From Clostridiaceae bacterium (GTDB lineage: Bacteria; Bacillota; Clostridia; Oscillospirales; Acutalibacteraceae), in NCBI GenBank assembly GCA_016292785.1, contig JAEDFL010000013.1, forward strand, positions 1 through 43,463: a stretch of 43,463 nucleotides of DNA, given 5' to 3'. Of this stretch, positions 24,184-32,465 are shown piece after piece. Position 1 is the stretch's first letter. Each line of letters opens with the position of its first letter. The notes under the pieces are model-generated. The model was given only the letters and a program-made list of their open reading frames with translations, was not told the DNA's origin and searched no databases. A program made the translations under genes and the position numbers.

Positions 24184-27100
24184 ATGAAAATCAGAAATAA
24201 GATAGGCAAAAAAATTCTTTCAATTATTCTTACTGCTTTGATGGTGCTTTCGATCGTTCCGCTGAGCACTTCGGCGGTTGATTCGATCAAAAAAGGACTG
24301 GCAGGGGATAAGGAAATCAACTTTGCCGTAATGTCGGATATGCACTATTACCCGGCTTCACTTGCGGGAAACTACAACGAAGCTTTTATGAAAAGCGTCT
24401 CTACAACTATCGCAAGAGAGCCTTATCAGTCGGTAGGTCTGGTTGAATCGGCTCTTGCCGGAATTGCAGAGCATGCCAAGGAGAACGGAATGAGGTACCT
24501 CGTTCTTTCGGGCGACCTCACCTCCAACGGCGAATATGAGGCTCACAGACAGCTTGCCGCAAGACTTGAAAAGTTTGAAAAGGACACCGGCATACAGGTT
24601 ATTGCAATTAACGGTAACCATGATATCAACAAGGCTAATGCAACAACATATGAGTCGGGAGAGGCGGCACCTGCAAGACGTACCACACCGGAGGACTTTC
24701 TTGAGCTTTACAAAAATCTCGGTTATGATCTTGCTTATCACAGATACGTTCCGTCAAGCGGAAAGGCTAATATGCTTTCATATTCCGTCCGTGCCGACGG
24801 TTACAGATTTATTGCAATGGATACCGCCAAGTACAGCTCTGAGGTTACAGAGGACGGTACCGATCTTGCCGAAACCAGCGGATGCTTTACAGATGAGGCT
24901 CTCCAATGGGTTCTTGATGAGATAGCGGACGCAAAGGCAAAAGGTGAAACTGTTATCGGCGTTAATCATCACAATTTTGTTCCCCACTATGACGCCGAGT
25001 ATACAATAATCAGGGGCTTTGTCATTGACGGCTGGGAGGAGATCACGGATAAGCTTACGGACGCAGGTATGCACTTTGATTTCACCGGTCATATCCATGA
25101 CAGCGACATCGCTCAGACCGTTACCGACGACGGCGAAACCCTTACCGAAATATGCTGTGATTCTCTCACGGCTTTCCCGAACTACTTCCGTGAGGTAAAC
25201 GCAACTACCGATTCAAACGGTAAGACGACGATGAACATAGAAAGTCAGGAGGTTGACTGCGTTCTTCCTGTTACCGTTAACGGTGAAACCTATGAGACGC
25301 CGTACAGGATCCGTTCTCTCGGCGACACTTTCTTTGACGAGACCGGTCTGTCGGGAACGGCTGTCAAGCTCATCGGCGGACTGCTTGAGGATTATTCCGC
25401 AAAATTCGGTAAAAAGGGCGTTGTAAACGCTCTCAAGGATATGGGACTTGATATTGAAGGAATGATCGGCGGCTTCTTCGGCGACGGATTGAAGATCGGC
25501 GACACCGAGCTTTTCACAACGAAAAATCTCATGGGCTTTATCGAGGATCTTCTCAATCAGATATACGAAAACTATATGACCGATCCTGCCGCAACAACGG
25601 CATATCTCGGCAACTCCATCAATAAGCTTCTCAATGTCAAGATGTCGGATCTGCCGAACACAAGATTTATTGACGAATACGGCTTCGGCGATAAAACAAA
25701 GCCGGGCACTTTCGAAGATTTCCTTGAGTGCGTAATCGTTTATAAATACGAGGGCAAGCTCCATATGAAGGACGATCCGTTTATGATGGACGCTCTTGAT
25801 AATCTCAATAACGGCGACACCGTTTTTGACATTTTCAATGTTCTTCTTGACATCGTTTCCAACGATCTTCTCCAGGATAAGATACTCAAGGATCTTGACC
25901 TTAACCTCGGTGCATTCTTCCCCAAGGGAACAACTCTTGAGTGCGTAGGATCAATTCTTGCCGTTACAATGATGGTTATCTTCCTCGGAGATACAAGCTA
26001 TCTCAATGTTTCAAACAAGATTCTTACAGCCGCAAATAAGCTCGGTATTGTTGACTTCAAGTCGCTTTGGGGCATCGTTGAGCACTATATGGACGAGTAT
26101 CTCACCGACACTCAGCTTGAGGGTATCGGTCAGACTCTTGCCAACATCACCTGCGAGTTTGCATATGACGACAACTACACCGAGGACGTCAACACAACCG
26201 TTGTTTATGACGGAAAGGTTGTTCCCGAAGCCACGAGAGAGAACTACCGTATTCCGACCGTTGTTTCGGCAACTCTCGGCGCAGATCAAAGCTCCAGAAA
26301 TGTAAGCTGGTACACCAAGACGAGCGTAAAGGGTACGGATATAGAGATTATTCCTTATTCGGAAAATCCTGTATTCACAGGCAAAACCGCCGTTCCTTAC
26401 GGAGTTAAGCTCAACACAAAGACCGTCAGAACAGAAAGACAGTTCCCCGGCGTTGATCTCGGCGTACTCGGAATAATGAACTATGTGTTCCCGATGAACA
26501 GACATATTGTTGAAATTTCGGGACTTCAGGCGGGCAAGACCTATCTTTACCGCGTCGGCGACGCTTCAAGGAACTGGTGGAGCGAGGTCGGTACATTCAA
26601 GATGGCTGACGGAACGGGCGACACTACCTTCATTCATGTCAGCGATCCTCAGTCGCAGTCGGCTCAGCAGTATGCAACCTTTGCGACCGTGCTTGAAAAG
26701 GCTTATGAGCTTTATGACAGCGATTTCATTGTCAATACGGGCGACAACGTTGACCACGGCGACAACTTCAGACAGTGGCAGTGGATGTTCGACACAGCCT
26801 CCGATACTCTTATGGATACCGTTATGATGTCTGCCTCGGGTAACCATGAGGGCAAGGGCTCCTACGCTATCGAAAAGAATTACTACTATTCAAACGTTCC
26901 CGAGCAGGACACAGAGTCGGGTATCTACTTCTCGTTTGATTACAATAATGTTCATGTTGCAATTCTTAATACGGAAAATCTCGACGATGACGACAGCCTC
27001 AACGATGCTCAGGTTGATTGGCTTATTGAGGATATGGAAAACAGCGACGCCGACTGGAAGTTTGTTGCTTTCCACAAGGCCATGTATTCCAACGGATCAC

Positions 27101-27669
27101 ATTATAAGGACGACGACGTCTGTGCGATCAGAGATGAGCTGTGCAAGCTTATGCCTCAGCTCGGCATTGATATGGTATTCCAGGGACACGACCACGTTTA
27201 CCTCAGAACGGATTCAATGATCGACAACAAGGTTGAGAGCGTAACTACTTCAACCGCAGAATTTAACGGCAAGGAATACACCGTTAAGGAAAATCCGGTC
27301 GGAACGGTTTATGAGATCAGCGGATGCTCAGGCGTAAAGGTTTACAGTCAGAAGGACGAAAGCCTTACCGATAAGTATTTCCCGAGAGCAGAGGTCATTA
27401 AGGATGTTACAAAGTCTGCTTTCTCAGGCATCAACATTGTCGGTGATACGCTCTATTTTGACGCTTATACTGTTGACGTTGAAAGCGGCGAGACAGAGAA
27501 TATCGACTCCTTTGCAATCAGAAAGGATCTTTCCGTCAGAAAGGGCACGGGCGTTCAGCAGTCGATTGACTGGATGAAGATCTTCTCAAATATCGTTTCG
27601 ATAATCGTTCCTGTTTTCAAGACGATCATCACCCGTGTATTTGAGTGCTTCAGCCTTAAAATCTGGTAA
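24184..27669 (+). CDS. secreted protein with two metallophosphoesterase domains
   Basis: This is a 1161-aa protein with a signal peptide (KKILSIILTALMVLSIVPLSTSA). The first metallophosphoesterase domain (about residues 35-310) has AVMSDMHYYP, LSGDLTSNG, INGNHDIN, VNHHNFVP and TGHIHDSD. A long region of about 390 residues with no recognised motif follows. A purple-acid-phosphatase-type Fn3 domain (about 700-810, SGLQAGKTYLYRVGDAS) precedes the second phosphoesterase domain (about 815-1080: FIHVSDPQSQ, VNTGDNVDHGD, SASGNHEG, FVAFHKAMYS, FQGHDHVYLR). Both metal-binding sets look complete. The start at 24184 is chosen for the signal peptide and the AAAGG upstream; an earlier in-frame ATG lies inside the GH3 gene. 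It probably releases phosphate from extracellular organic phosphates; substrates are unknown. Confidence 0.88.
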   Translation: MKIRNKIGKKILSIILTALMVLSIVPLSTSAVDSIKKGLAGDKEINFAVMSDMHYYPASLAGNYNEAFMKSVSTTIAREPYQSVGLVESALAGIAEHAKENGMRYLVLSGDLTSNGEYEAHRQLAARLEKFEKDTGIQVIAINGNHDINKANATTYESGEAAPARRTTPEDFLELYKNLGYDLAYHRYVPSSGKANMLSYSVRADGYRFIAMDTAKYSSEVTEDGTDLAETSGCFTDEALQWVLDEIADAKAKGETVIGVNHHNFVPHYDAEYTIIRGFVIDGWEEITDKLTDAGMHFDFTGHIHDSDIAQTVTDDGETLTEICCDSLTAFPNYFREVNATTDSNGKTTMNIESQEVDCVLPVTVNGETYETPYRIRSLGDTFFDETGLSGTAVKLIGGLLEDYSAKFGKKGVVNALKDMGLDIEGMIGGFFGDGLKIGDTELFTTKNLMGFIEDLLNQIYENYMTDPAATTAYLGNSINKLLNVKMSDLPNTRFIDEYGFGDKTKPGTFEDFLECVIVYKYEGKLHMKDDPFMMDALDNLNNGDTVFDIFNVLLDIVSNDLLQDKILKDLDLNLGAFFPKGTTLECVGSILAVTMMVIFLGDTSYLNVSNKILTAANKLGIVDFKSLWGIVEHYMDEYLTDTQLEGIGQTLANITCEFAYDDNYTEDVNTTVVYDGKVVPEATRENYRIPTVVSATLGADQSSRNVSWYTKTSVKGTDIEIIPYSENPVFTGKTAVPYGVKLNTKTVRTERQFPGVDLGVLGIMNYVFPMNRHIVEISGLQAGKTYLYRVGDASRNWWSEVGTFKMADGTGDTTFIHVSDPQSQSAQQYATFATVLEKAYELYDSDFIVNTGDNVDHGDNFRQWQWMFDTASDTLMDTVMMSASGNHEGKGSYAIEKNYYYSNVPEQDTESGIYFSFDYNNVHVAILNTENLDDDDSLNDAQVDWLIEDMENSDADWKFVAFHKAMYSNGSHYKDDDVCAIRDELCKLMPQLGIDMVFQGHDHVYLRTDSMIDNKVESVTTSTAEFNGKEYTVKENPVGTVYEISGCSGVKVYSQKDESLTDKYFPRAEVIKDVTKSAFSGINIVGDTLYFDAYTVDVESGETENIDSFAIRKDLSVRKGTGVQQSIDWMKIFSNIVSIIVPVFKTIITRVFECFSLKIW

Positions 27670-27683
27670 CTTTTTAAAATAAT

Positions 27684-27719
27684 AACCGAGCTTTCCGAAA
27701 GGATCGCTCGGTTGTTTTT
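27684..27719 (+). terminator. terminator after the double phosphoesterase gene
   Basis: AACCGAGC (27684-27691) and GCTCGGTT (27706-27713) form a perfect 8-bp stem followed by GTTTTTA. It overlaps the end of the convergent deacetylase gene. Confidence 0.85.
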
Positions 27720-28410
27720 ATAATAGCACCTCTTTATTAGTACCGTAAAATATATCGTCTTTTCCCGAAATGTACTTGCAGAACTCCTCGAATTTATCCC
27801 AGCAGTCGTTGACCTCCAATTCGTATGAGTGTCCCCAGATGTAGAATATTTTCTCCGAGGACGGGTTAAGATTGATAAATTTATCCGCCAGCTTGTAAAG
27901 ATTGTCCCAATCAAGATGAAATACGGACGGGTGAAACTCAAAAAGATCACGCTGCGGAGAAAAATCAAAGCCGCAAATCGTCGTTCTTGCATACTTAACA
28001 TTCGTCTTATCCTCGATGATCTGAGCAATCCGCGAGTTGTAATTCGGCTGAGCACCGGGATAAGCCATTCCGATGACCTCATAGCCTGCAAGCTCGCTGA
28101 GCTTTAATCTGTCCTGCTCAACCTGACGGATAACCTCGTTCTCTGCCATCTCCGTCATATCGGGGTGGGTGAGGGTGTGGACGGCGACCTCGTGCCCTTT
28201 GTAAAGACCTGCAACCTCGTCGGGAGCAATCTTCTTAAAGGCGGCTTTACTGCCGTCTATATTCAGGCTGTAATCGCCGCCAAGAAGCTCTGAATTGAGG
28301 TTAAAGGTCGCTTTCAGACCGTATTTATTGAATATCTCAACAAGCCGTCTGTCCTGTGCAACGCCGTCGTCATAGCTGAACGTGACGGCTTTCATTTTGC
28401 CGTTAAACAT
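27718..28410 (-). CDS. polysaccharide deacetylase (NodB-like, carbohydrate esterase 4)
   Basis: This is a 230-aa NodB-homology protein without a signal peptide. Metal and catalytic motifs are VTFSYDDG (about residues 8-15) and VHTLTHPDM (His-x3-His metal ligands). Later blocks GMAYPGAQPNYNSRI and KIFYIWGHSYE match the remaining NodB motifs. The ATG at 28408-28410 overlaps the folA stop (GATGTTTAA), so it is translationally coupled to folA; a longer in-frame extension into folA is artefactual. Cytoplasmic NodB proteins act on small acetylated sugars or related amide substrates; the substrate is not known. Confidence 0.85.
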   Translation of the reverse strand: MFNGKMKAVTFSYDDGVAQDRRLVEIFNKYGLKATFNLNSELLGGDYSLNIDGSKAAFKKIAPDEVAGLYKGHEVAVHTLTHPDMTEMAENEVIRQVEQDRLKLSELAGYEVIGMAYPGAQPNYNSRIAQIIEDKTNVKYARTTICGFDFSPQRDLFEFHPSVFHLDWDNLYKLADKFINLNPSSEKIFYIWGHSYELEVNDCWDKFEEFCKYISGKDDIFYGTNKEVLL

Positions 28411-28900
28411 CTTTTTCAATCCTTTTATAGGTTGTAAATCTGAACTTAATTCCGTTGTTTTCGAGTTCCTCGGAACACTCCGTCTGCTTCCATTCGTCGG
28501 GAGAGAGAACAGGGAGCTTTGCGTCCGCCTCGTCGGCAACGGTGTCAACGTGAGTTATCAGCGCCGTGTCACAGTAGGGCAGGAGAAGCGAATAAATCTG
28601 CGCTCCGCCGATCACATAAACATCATCGGAATTGTATTCCCCGATTTTTACAAGCAATTCATCAACGCTTTTTACAAATTCGGCTCCCTCAACCTTGTGA
28701 GTATTCCTTGAAAGAACAATGTTAACTCTGTTTTTCAAAGGCTTTGAGCCAGGGAAGGACTCAAGCGTTTTTCTGCCCATAACGACAACCTTGCCGGAGG
28801 TTGTGGTGCGGAAAAACTTCATATCGTCGGGCAGAGAGAAAAGAAGGTTTCCCTTGTTGCCTATATTCCATTCTTTGTCGGCTGCTGCAATAAGCTTCAT
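28403..28900 (-). CDS. folA: dihydrofolate reductase
   Basis: This 165-aa DHFR has MKLIAAADKEWNIGNKGNL at the N-terminus (substrate/NADPH loop), LPDDMKFFRTTT with the catalytic acidic residue, VVVMGRKTLESFPG and VYVIGGAQIYSLLLP. It reduces dihydrofolate, which the preceding thymidylate synthase produces. Nine bases separate it from thyA, with GAGGTG as ribosome site. Confidence 0.95.
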   Translation of the reverse strand: MKLIAAADKEWNIGNKGNLLFSLPDDMKFFRTTTSGKVVVMGRKTLESFPGSKPLKNRVNIVLSRNTHKVEGAEFVKSVDELLVKIGEYNSDDVYVIGGAQIYSLLLPYCDTALITHVDTVADEADAKLPVLSPDEWKQTECSEELENNGIKFRFTTYKRIEKDV

Positions 28901-28909
28901 CGTTTCACC

Positions 28910-29755
28910 TCAAATCGCAACGGGTATGTTCTTAATCTGTTCGTGAGTCTCATAATTGTCAAGACGGACGTCATCGGTCGTAAAATCATAGAAATCCTTT
29001 ATTTCGGGATTGATCCAAAACGTAGGAGCCGGGAGAGGCTCACGGGTGATAAGCTCTTTTACTAGCGGAATGTGGCGGTCGTAGATATGGGCGTCGGCAA
29101 TTACGTGAACAAATTCTCCTATCTCCATATCGCAGACCTGTGCAAGCATATGAAGAAGAACGCTGTATTGAACGACATTCCAGTTGTTCGCCGTCAGCAC
29201 GTCCTGACTTCGCTGGTTGAGTATTCCGTTGAGCACAAGTCTTCCGTTTTCGCCCTGAGTGACGTTGAAGGTCATGCTGTAAGCGCAGGGGTAAAGTCCC
29301 ATTTCGCTGAGATCGTGGTGGTTGTATATGTTTGTCATAATTCGGCGTGAGAACGGATTGTTCTTGAGGTCATAGATCACACGGTCAACCTGATCGAACA
29401 TTCCCTCCTTGTATTTGTGCTTTACTCCGAGCTGATAGCCGTAAGCCTTGCCGATTGAGCCGTTTTCGTCCGCCCATGAGTCCCATATATGTGAGTTCAG
29501 CTCATGTATATTGTTCGATTTCTTCTGCCATATCCAGAGCATTTCGTCAACGCATGACTTGAAAGCCGTGCGTCGAAGCGTCAGGGCAGGAAACTCCTTT
29601 TTGAGGTCGTAGCGGTTGACTACACAGAAAAGCTTCTGAGTGTAGGCAGGCTCACCGTCCGCCCAATGAGGACGAACCTTTTCACCCTTGGTATCTGTTC
29701 CGTTTTCGAGGATATTATTACACATTTCAATAAAAAGTTTGTCGGCGTAGCTCAT
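28910..29755 (-). CDS. thyA: thymidylate synthase
   Basis: This is a 281-aa ThyA-type enzyme that methylates dUMP to dTMP with methylene-tetrahydrofolate. Visible family blocks are FPALTLRRTAFKSCVDEMLW, NQRSQDVLTANNWNVVQYS and HVIADAHIYDRH. The active-site Cys is in LYPCAYSMTFNV: it is followed by Ala where the classical enzyme has His (PCH), and several other blocks diverge, which places it in a divergent ThyA group. The ATG overlaps the stop of the phosphoesterase gene; folA follows directly, a functional pair. Confidence 0.93.
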   Translation of the reverse strand: MSYADKLFIEMCNNILENGTDTKGEKVRPHWADGEPAYTQKLFCVVNRYDLKKEFPALTLRRTAFKSCVDEMLWIWQKKSNNIHELNSHIWDSWADENGSIGKAYGYQLGVKHKYKEGMFDQVDRVIYDLKNNPFSRRIMTNIYNHHDLSEMGLYPCAYSMTFNVTQGENGRLVLNGILNQRSQDVLTANNWNVVQYSVLLHMLAQVCDMEIGEFVHVIADAHIYDRHIPLVKELITREPLPAPTFWINPEIKDFYDFTTDDVRLDNYETHEQIKNIPVAI

Positions 29756-30579
29756 TTGTCAGTCTCCTTTTTTAACGTTATTATACAGACCTCAGGTCGG
29801 TTAAGAATGCGCAGGGGAACGGGATAGTCTCCGAGTCCCGAGGTAACGAATATTTGCTTATTGTCAAAGGAATAAAGTCCTTTGTCGGTCATTCTGTCGG
29901 GGTAGGTCAGCTTAGGCAAAAGGTAGCCGTTGTAGTAGATCGGACCTAAAAGGGGAAGTCTTATCAATCCTCCGTGGGTATCTCCGCTGAATATCAAATC
30001 AACTCCGAAGCCCTCGTACCGCTCGGTTTCGGGCAGGTGAGCAAGCAGTATGTTCAGCCTTTCGGGATCGGGTTCGTCAAACTCGTTGTGGAGATCAAAG
30101 GACGGGGTGAAGTAAACATTATTGATTCCGTAAATTGAGATATCATTTCCGTTGACTGTCAGATCGGTTTTCTTGTAGTCAAGAAGCTGAACATTTTGAA
30201 GTAACCTGATTTTGTCGGCATATTCGTCATCGGTGTCATGGTCGCCCGTGACAACAAAGGTCTGCGCCATCTCAGAAAGCCGTTCAACAAAGCCGACCGC
30301 AAAGTCTATTTTATCGTATCGGTTTCGTGTATACATATCGCCGAGTACGAAAATAAGATCGGGTTTACTCCCGACAATAAGATCGGTGATTTTTCGGTTG
30401 TCCTTGCCGAAGCTGTCTCCGTGAAGATCGGAAATGACGGCGATCTTCACGCTTTCTTCCACCTTGTCGCAGGGGATCGTCACCTCGTTCAGCTTCAGGG
30501 AATAGTTCCCGATATACCATGAAGGTACAAGGAGTGAAAGCACAAGCAGAGATGAGATTATTTTTTTCCTTTTTTTCAA
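29752..30579 (-). CDS. membrane-anchored metallophosphoesterase (YkuE/YaeI-like)
   Basis: This is a 275-aa protein with an N-terminal membrane anchor (KIISSLLVLSLLVPSWYIGN) and a calcineurin-like phosphoesterase domain: AVISDLHGDSFG, FVLGDMYTRN, VVTGDHDTDDEY, LLAHLPE, FSGDTHGG. The usual GNHD/E is GDHD here, so the metal-bridging Asn is replaced by Asp; activity could be altered. The start is TTG at 30577-30579, 7-8 nt after GGGAG. First gene of the operon with thyA, folA and the deacetylase. Confidence 0.85.
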   Translation of the reverse strand: MKKRKKIISSLLVLSLLVPSWYIGNYSLKLNEVTIPCDKVEESVKIAVISDLHGDSFGKDNRKITDLIVGSKPDLIFVLGDMYTRNRYDKIDFAVGFVERLSEMAQTFVVTGDHDTDDEYADKIRLLQNVQLLDYKKTDLTVNGNDISIYGINNVYFTPSFDLHNEFDEPDPERLNILLAHLPETERYEGFGVDLIFSGDTHGGLIRLPLLGPIYYNGYLLPKLTYPDRMTDKGLYSFDNKQIFVTSGLGDYPVPLRILNRPEVCIITLKKETDK

Positions 30580-30624
30580 ACGATCACTCCCAAAATACTG
30601 TTGATAGTATTATATAACATACCG

Positions 30625-30666
30625 CAGAAAAAAACAACAAAAACAATAAGCTTTTTACGGCTTATT
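30625..30666 (-). terminator. terminator of yaaL-bofA
   Basis: On the minus strand AATAAGC (30660-30666) pairs with GCTTATT (30645-30651), followed by GTTTTTGTTGTTTTTTT. Confidence 0.8.
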
Positions 30667-30677
30667 GCTTCTGCGGC

Positions 30678-30929
30678 TTATAAAATAATGTCAAGTATCA
30701 GCATTGAAATGCAGGCAGGTATTCCGAGACAGACCGAGGCGGCTACGGTGTACCAGTTTATTGCCACGGTTATGCCCGTCAGCAGACCGAGGGCATTGAC
30801 CGCCAGCAGGGAGGCTAAACCCTGAAAGGCTGAAATAAACAGACTTTTCAGAAAACTGCCTTTTTTTATCATCGTTATTATCGGTATCACCATCACGAGG
30901 CAGACGGCGGCAATCAGGGCATATTTCAT
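30678..30929 (-). CDS. bofA: BofA-like pro-sigma-K processing inhibitor
   Basis: This is an 83-aa protein with two or three membrane segments; the middle one carries the family pattern GLASLLAVNALGLLTGITVAIN followed by a glycine-containing final segment (AASVCLGIPACISMLILDI). In Bacillus, BofA restrains the intramembrane protease SpoIVFB in the forespore outer membrane. The assignment is supported by the neighbour: yaaL lies immediately upstream with a 4-base overlap, as in Bacillus. It indicates a spore-forming ancestry. Confidence 0.8.
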   Translation of the reverse strand: MKYALIAAVCLVMVIPIITMIKKGSFLKSLFISAFQGLASLLAVNALGLLTGITVAINWYTVAASVCLGIPACISMLILDIIL

Positions 30930-31177
30930 TTCTCTTTAACGTCAAAACTCAGCTCGGAGCACAGCCTTTCAAGCTTTGCTTTTTTTATCAGAAAGCTGTA
31001 CTGAGCTTCAAGCTCCTTCATTCTGTATATAAGTGCTTCAATAATAAGCGGATCGGTCGCCTCGTTGAACCGATCGTAAGTGCCTCTGAGCTGCATCTTT
31101 ATGTATTCCGCCGACCTTGCAAGCTCTCTGTCGGATTCGTATTTCTTATCGGTATCAGAAAAAATATCTAAAATCAT
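30926..31177 (-). CDS. yaaL: YaaL-like protein (DUF2508)
   Basis: This is an 83-aa, highly charged helical protein (SDRELARSAEYIKMQLRGTY, RMKELEAQYSFLIKKAK). Size, composition and linkage to bofA match the DUF2508/YaaL family; the function is unknown. Confidence 0.75.
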   Translation of the reverse strand: MILDIFSDTDKKYESDRELARSAEYIKMQLRGTYDRFNEATDPLIIEALIYRMKELEAQYSFLIKKAKLERLCSELSFDVKEK

Positions 31178-31202
31178 TTTAACTCCCTCCGATAAAATGA
31201 TA

Positions 31203-31231
31203 TTGATAAGACAGGCAAAATATGATAAAAT
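31203..31231 (+). promoter_or_regulatory. promoter of the flavoprotein gene
   Basis: TTGATA (31203-31208), 17-bp spacer, TAAAAT (31226-31231), 29 nt before the ATG at 31260. Confidence 0.65.
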
Positions 31232-31259
31232 AAAGCATAAAATATACGGAGACGGTAAG

Positions 31260-32447
31260 ATGATTTACGACATTATCATCGTCGGAGCAGGCGCATCGGG
31301 ACTTGCGGCGGCGATCAGCGCAAAGCGCACGAACGCTAAATTGAATATTGCCGCTGTTGAGGCTCTGCCGAGGGTTGGAAAGAAAATTCTCGCAACGGGT
31401 AACGGCAGATGTAATCTGACAAACCTAAATGCAAAATCTTCAATGTATTCAAACTCAAAGTTCGTTGAACCTGTCATGAGTAAATACCCACCCGAAAATG
31501 TTATTGGCTTCTTCCGTTCGGTAGGTCTTATGTGCGTTTCGGACGGCGAGGGCAGAGTTTATCCGATGAGCAATACTGCCGCTTCGGTGCTTGACGCTCT
31601 GCGCCTTGAAGCGGAAAGGCTCGGCGTTGAGTTAATTTGCGAAAAGCACATTGACCGTGTTACAAGGAAAAACGGTATTTTTACGCTCGGCGAGCTTTCT
31701 GCAAGGAAAATTATAGTCTGTACGGGCGGCTGTGCGTCTCCGTCTCAAGGCTCTGACGGTAGCGGATATGTATTGCTAAAAGGCTTGGGACACAGGATAA
31801 CAGAGGTTTATCCGGCTCTTGTTCAGCTCACGACTGAGGAAAACACAAAGGCACTCAAGGGAATCAGAGCCAAGGCGAATGTCACTCTGAAAAAAGACGG
31901 AAAGCCGATCGACCGGTCGAAGGGCGAGGTGCTTTTTACCGATTACGGACTTTCGGGCATTTCTGTTATGGATATCAGCCGAAGTGTAAAAACGGGAAAA
32001 TACGATTGTATTATTGATGTTTTGCCGAGCTGCGATAAGGCTGAAGCGGAGGATTTTTTACTTTCTTTGGACGGCGGTGTTCCTGCGGAAAACGCACTTT
32101 CAGGCTTGCTGCCGAAGAAGCTCGGTCAGTATGTTTTGAAAAAATCGGGTATCAATTTCCTAACACCGATCGGCAGACTGAAAAGCTCTGCTGTTTCTGA
32201 TGTTGTAAGAACTGCAAAAGGATTGAAATTTTCTGTCAGCGGCACAATGGGATTTAAAAACGCTCAGATCACCGCAGGCGGAGCCGATGTTGATGAATTT
32301 GATGCAAATACATTGCAGTCAAAGCTTGTAGGCGGTCTTTACTGTGCCGGTGAAATTCTTGATGTGGATTCCGTGTGCGGCGGCTTTAATCTTCATTGGG
32401 CGTGGGCAAGCGGAATTTGTGCAGGCCGATCGGCGGCTGAAAAATAA
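31260..32447 (+). CDS. HI0933-family FAD-dependent oxidoreductase
   Basis: This is a 395-aa flavoprotein. The N-terminal dinucleotide-binding motif is YDIIIVGAGASGLAAAI, then GKKILATGNGRCNLTN, the family-specific motif. ARKIIVCTGGCASPSQGSDGSGY and the C-terminal LYCAGEILDVDSVCGGFNLHWAWASG complete the HI0933/YhiN pattern. Start ATG 31260 is behind GGAG; the frame is open further upstream but overlaps yaaL. The family's general physiological role is unsettled; some members reduce bile-acid or aminoketone substrates. Confidence 0.92.
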   Translation: MIYDIIIVGAGASGLAAAISAKRTNAKLNIAAVEALPRVGKKILATGNGRCNLTNLNAKSSMYSNSKFVEPVMSKYPPENVIGFFRSVGLMCVSDGEGRVYPMSNTAASVLDALRLEAERLGVELICEKHIDRVTRKNGIFTLGELSARKIIVCTGGCASPSQGSDGSGYVLLKGLGHRITEVYPALVQLTTEENTKALKGIRAKANVTLKKDGKPIDRSKGEVLFTDYGLSGISVMDISRSVKTGKYDCIIDVLPSCDKAEAEDFLLSLDGGVPAENALSGLLPKKLGQYVLKKSGINFLTPIGRLKSSAVSDVVRTAKGLKFSVSGTMGFKNAQITAGGADVDEFDANTLQSKLVGGLYCAGEILDVDSVCGGFNLHWAWASGICAGRSAAEK

Positions 32448-32465
32448 TTTCTCAAGAGGGATAAT

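Noticed and set aside
28411..28548. Longer N-terminus of the deacetylase within folA
   Set aside because: The extension is low-complexity antisense-like sequence in the folA coding region; the NodB domain starts right after ATG 28410.
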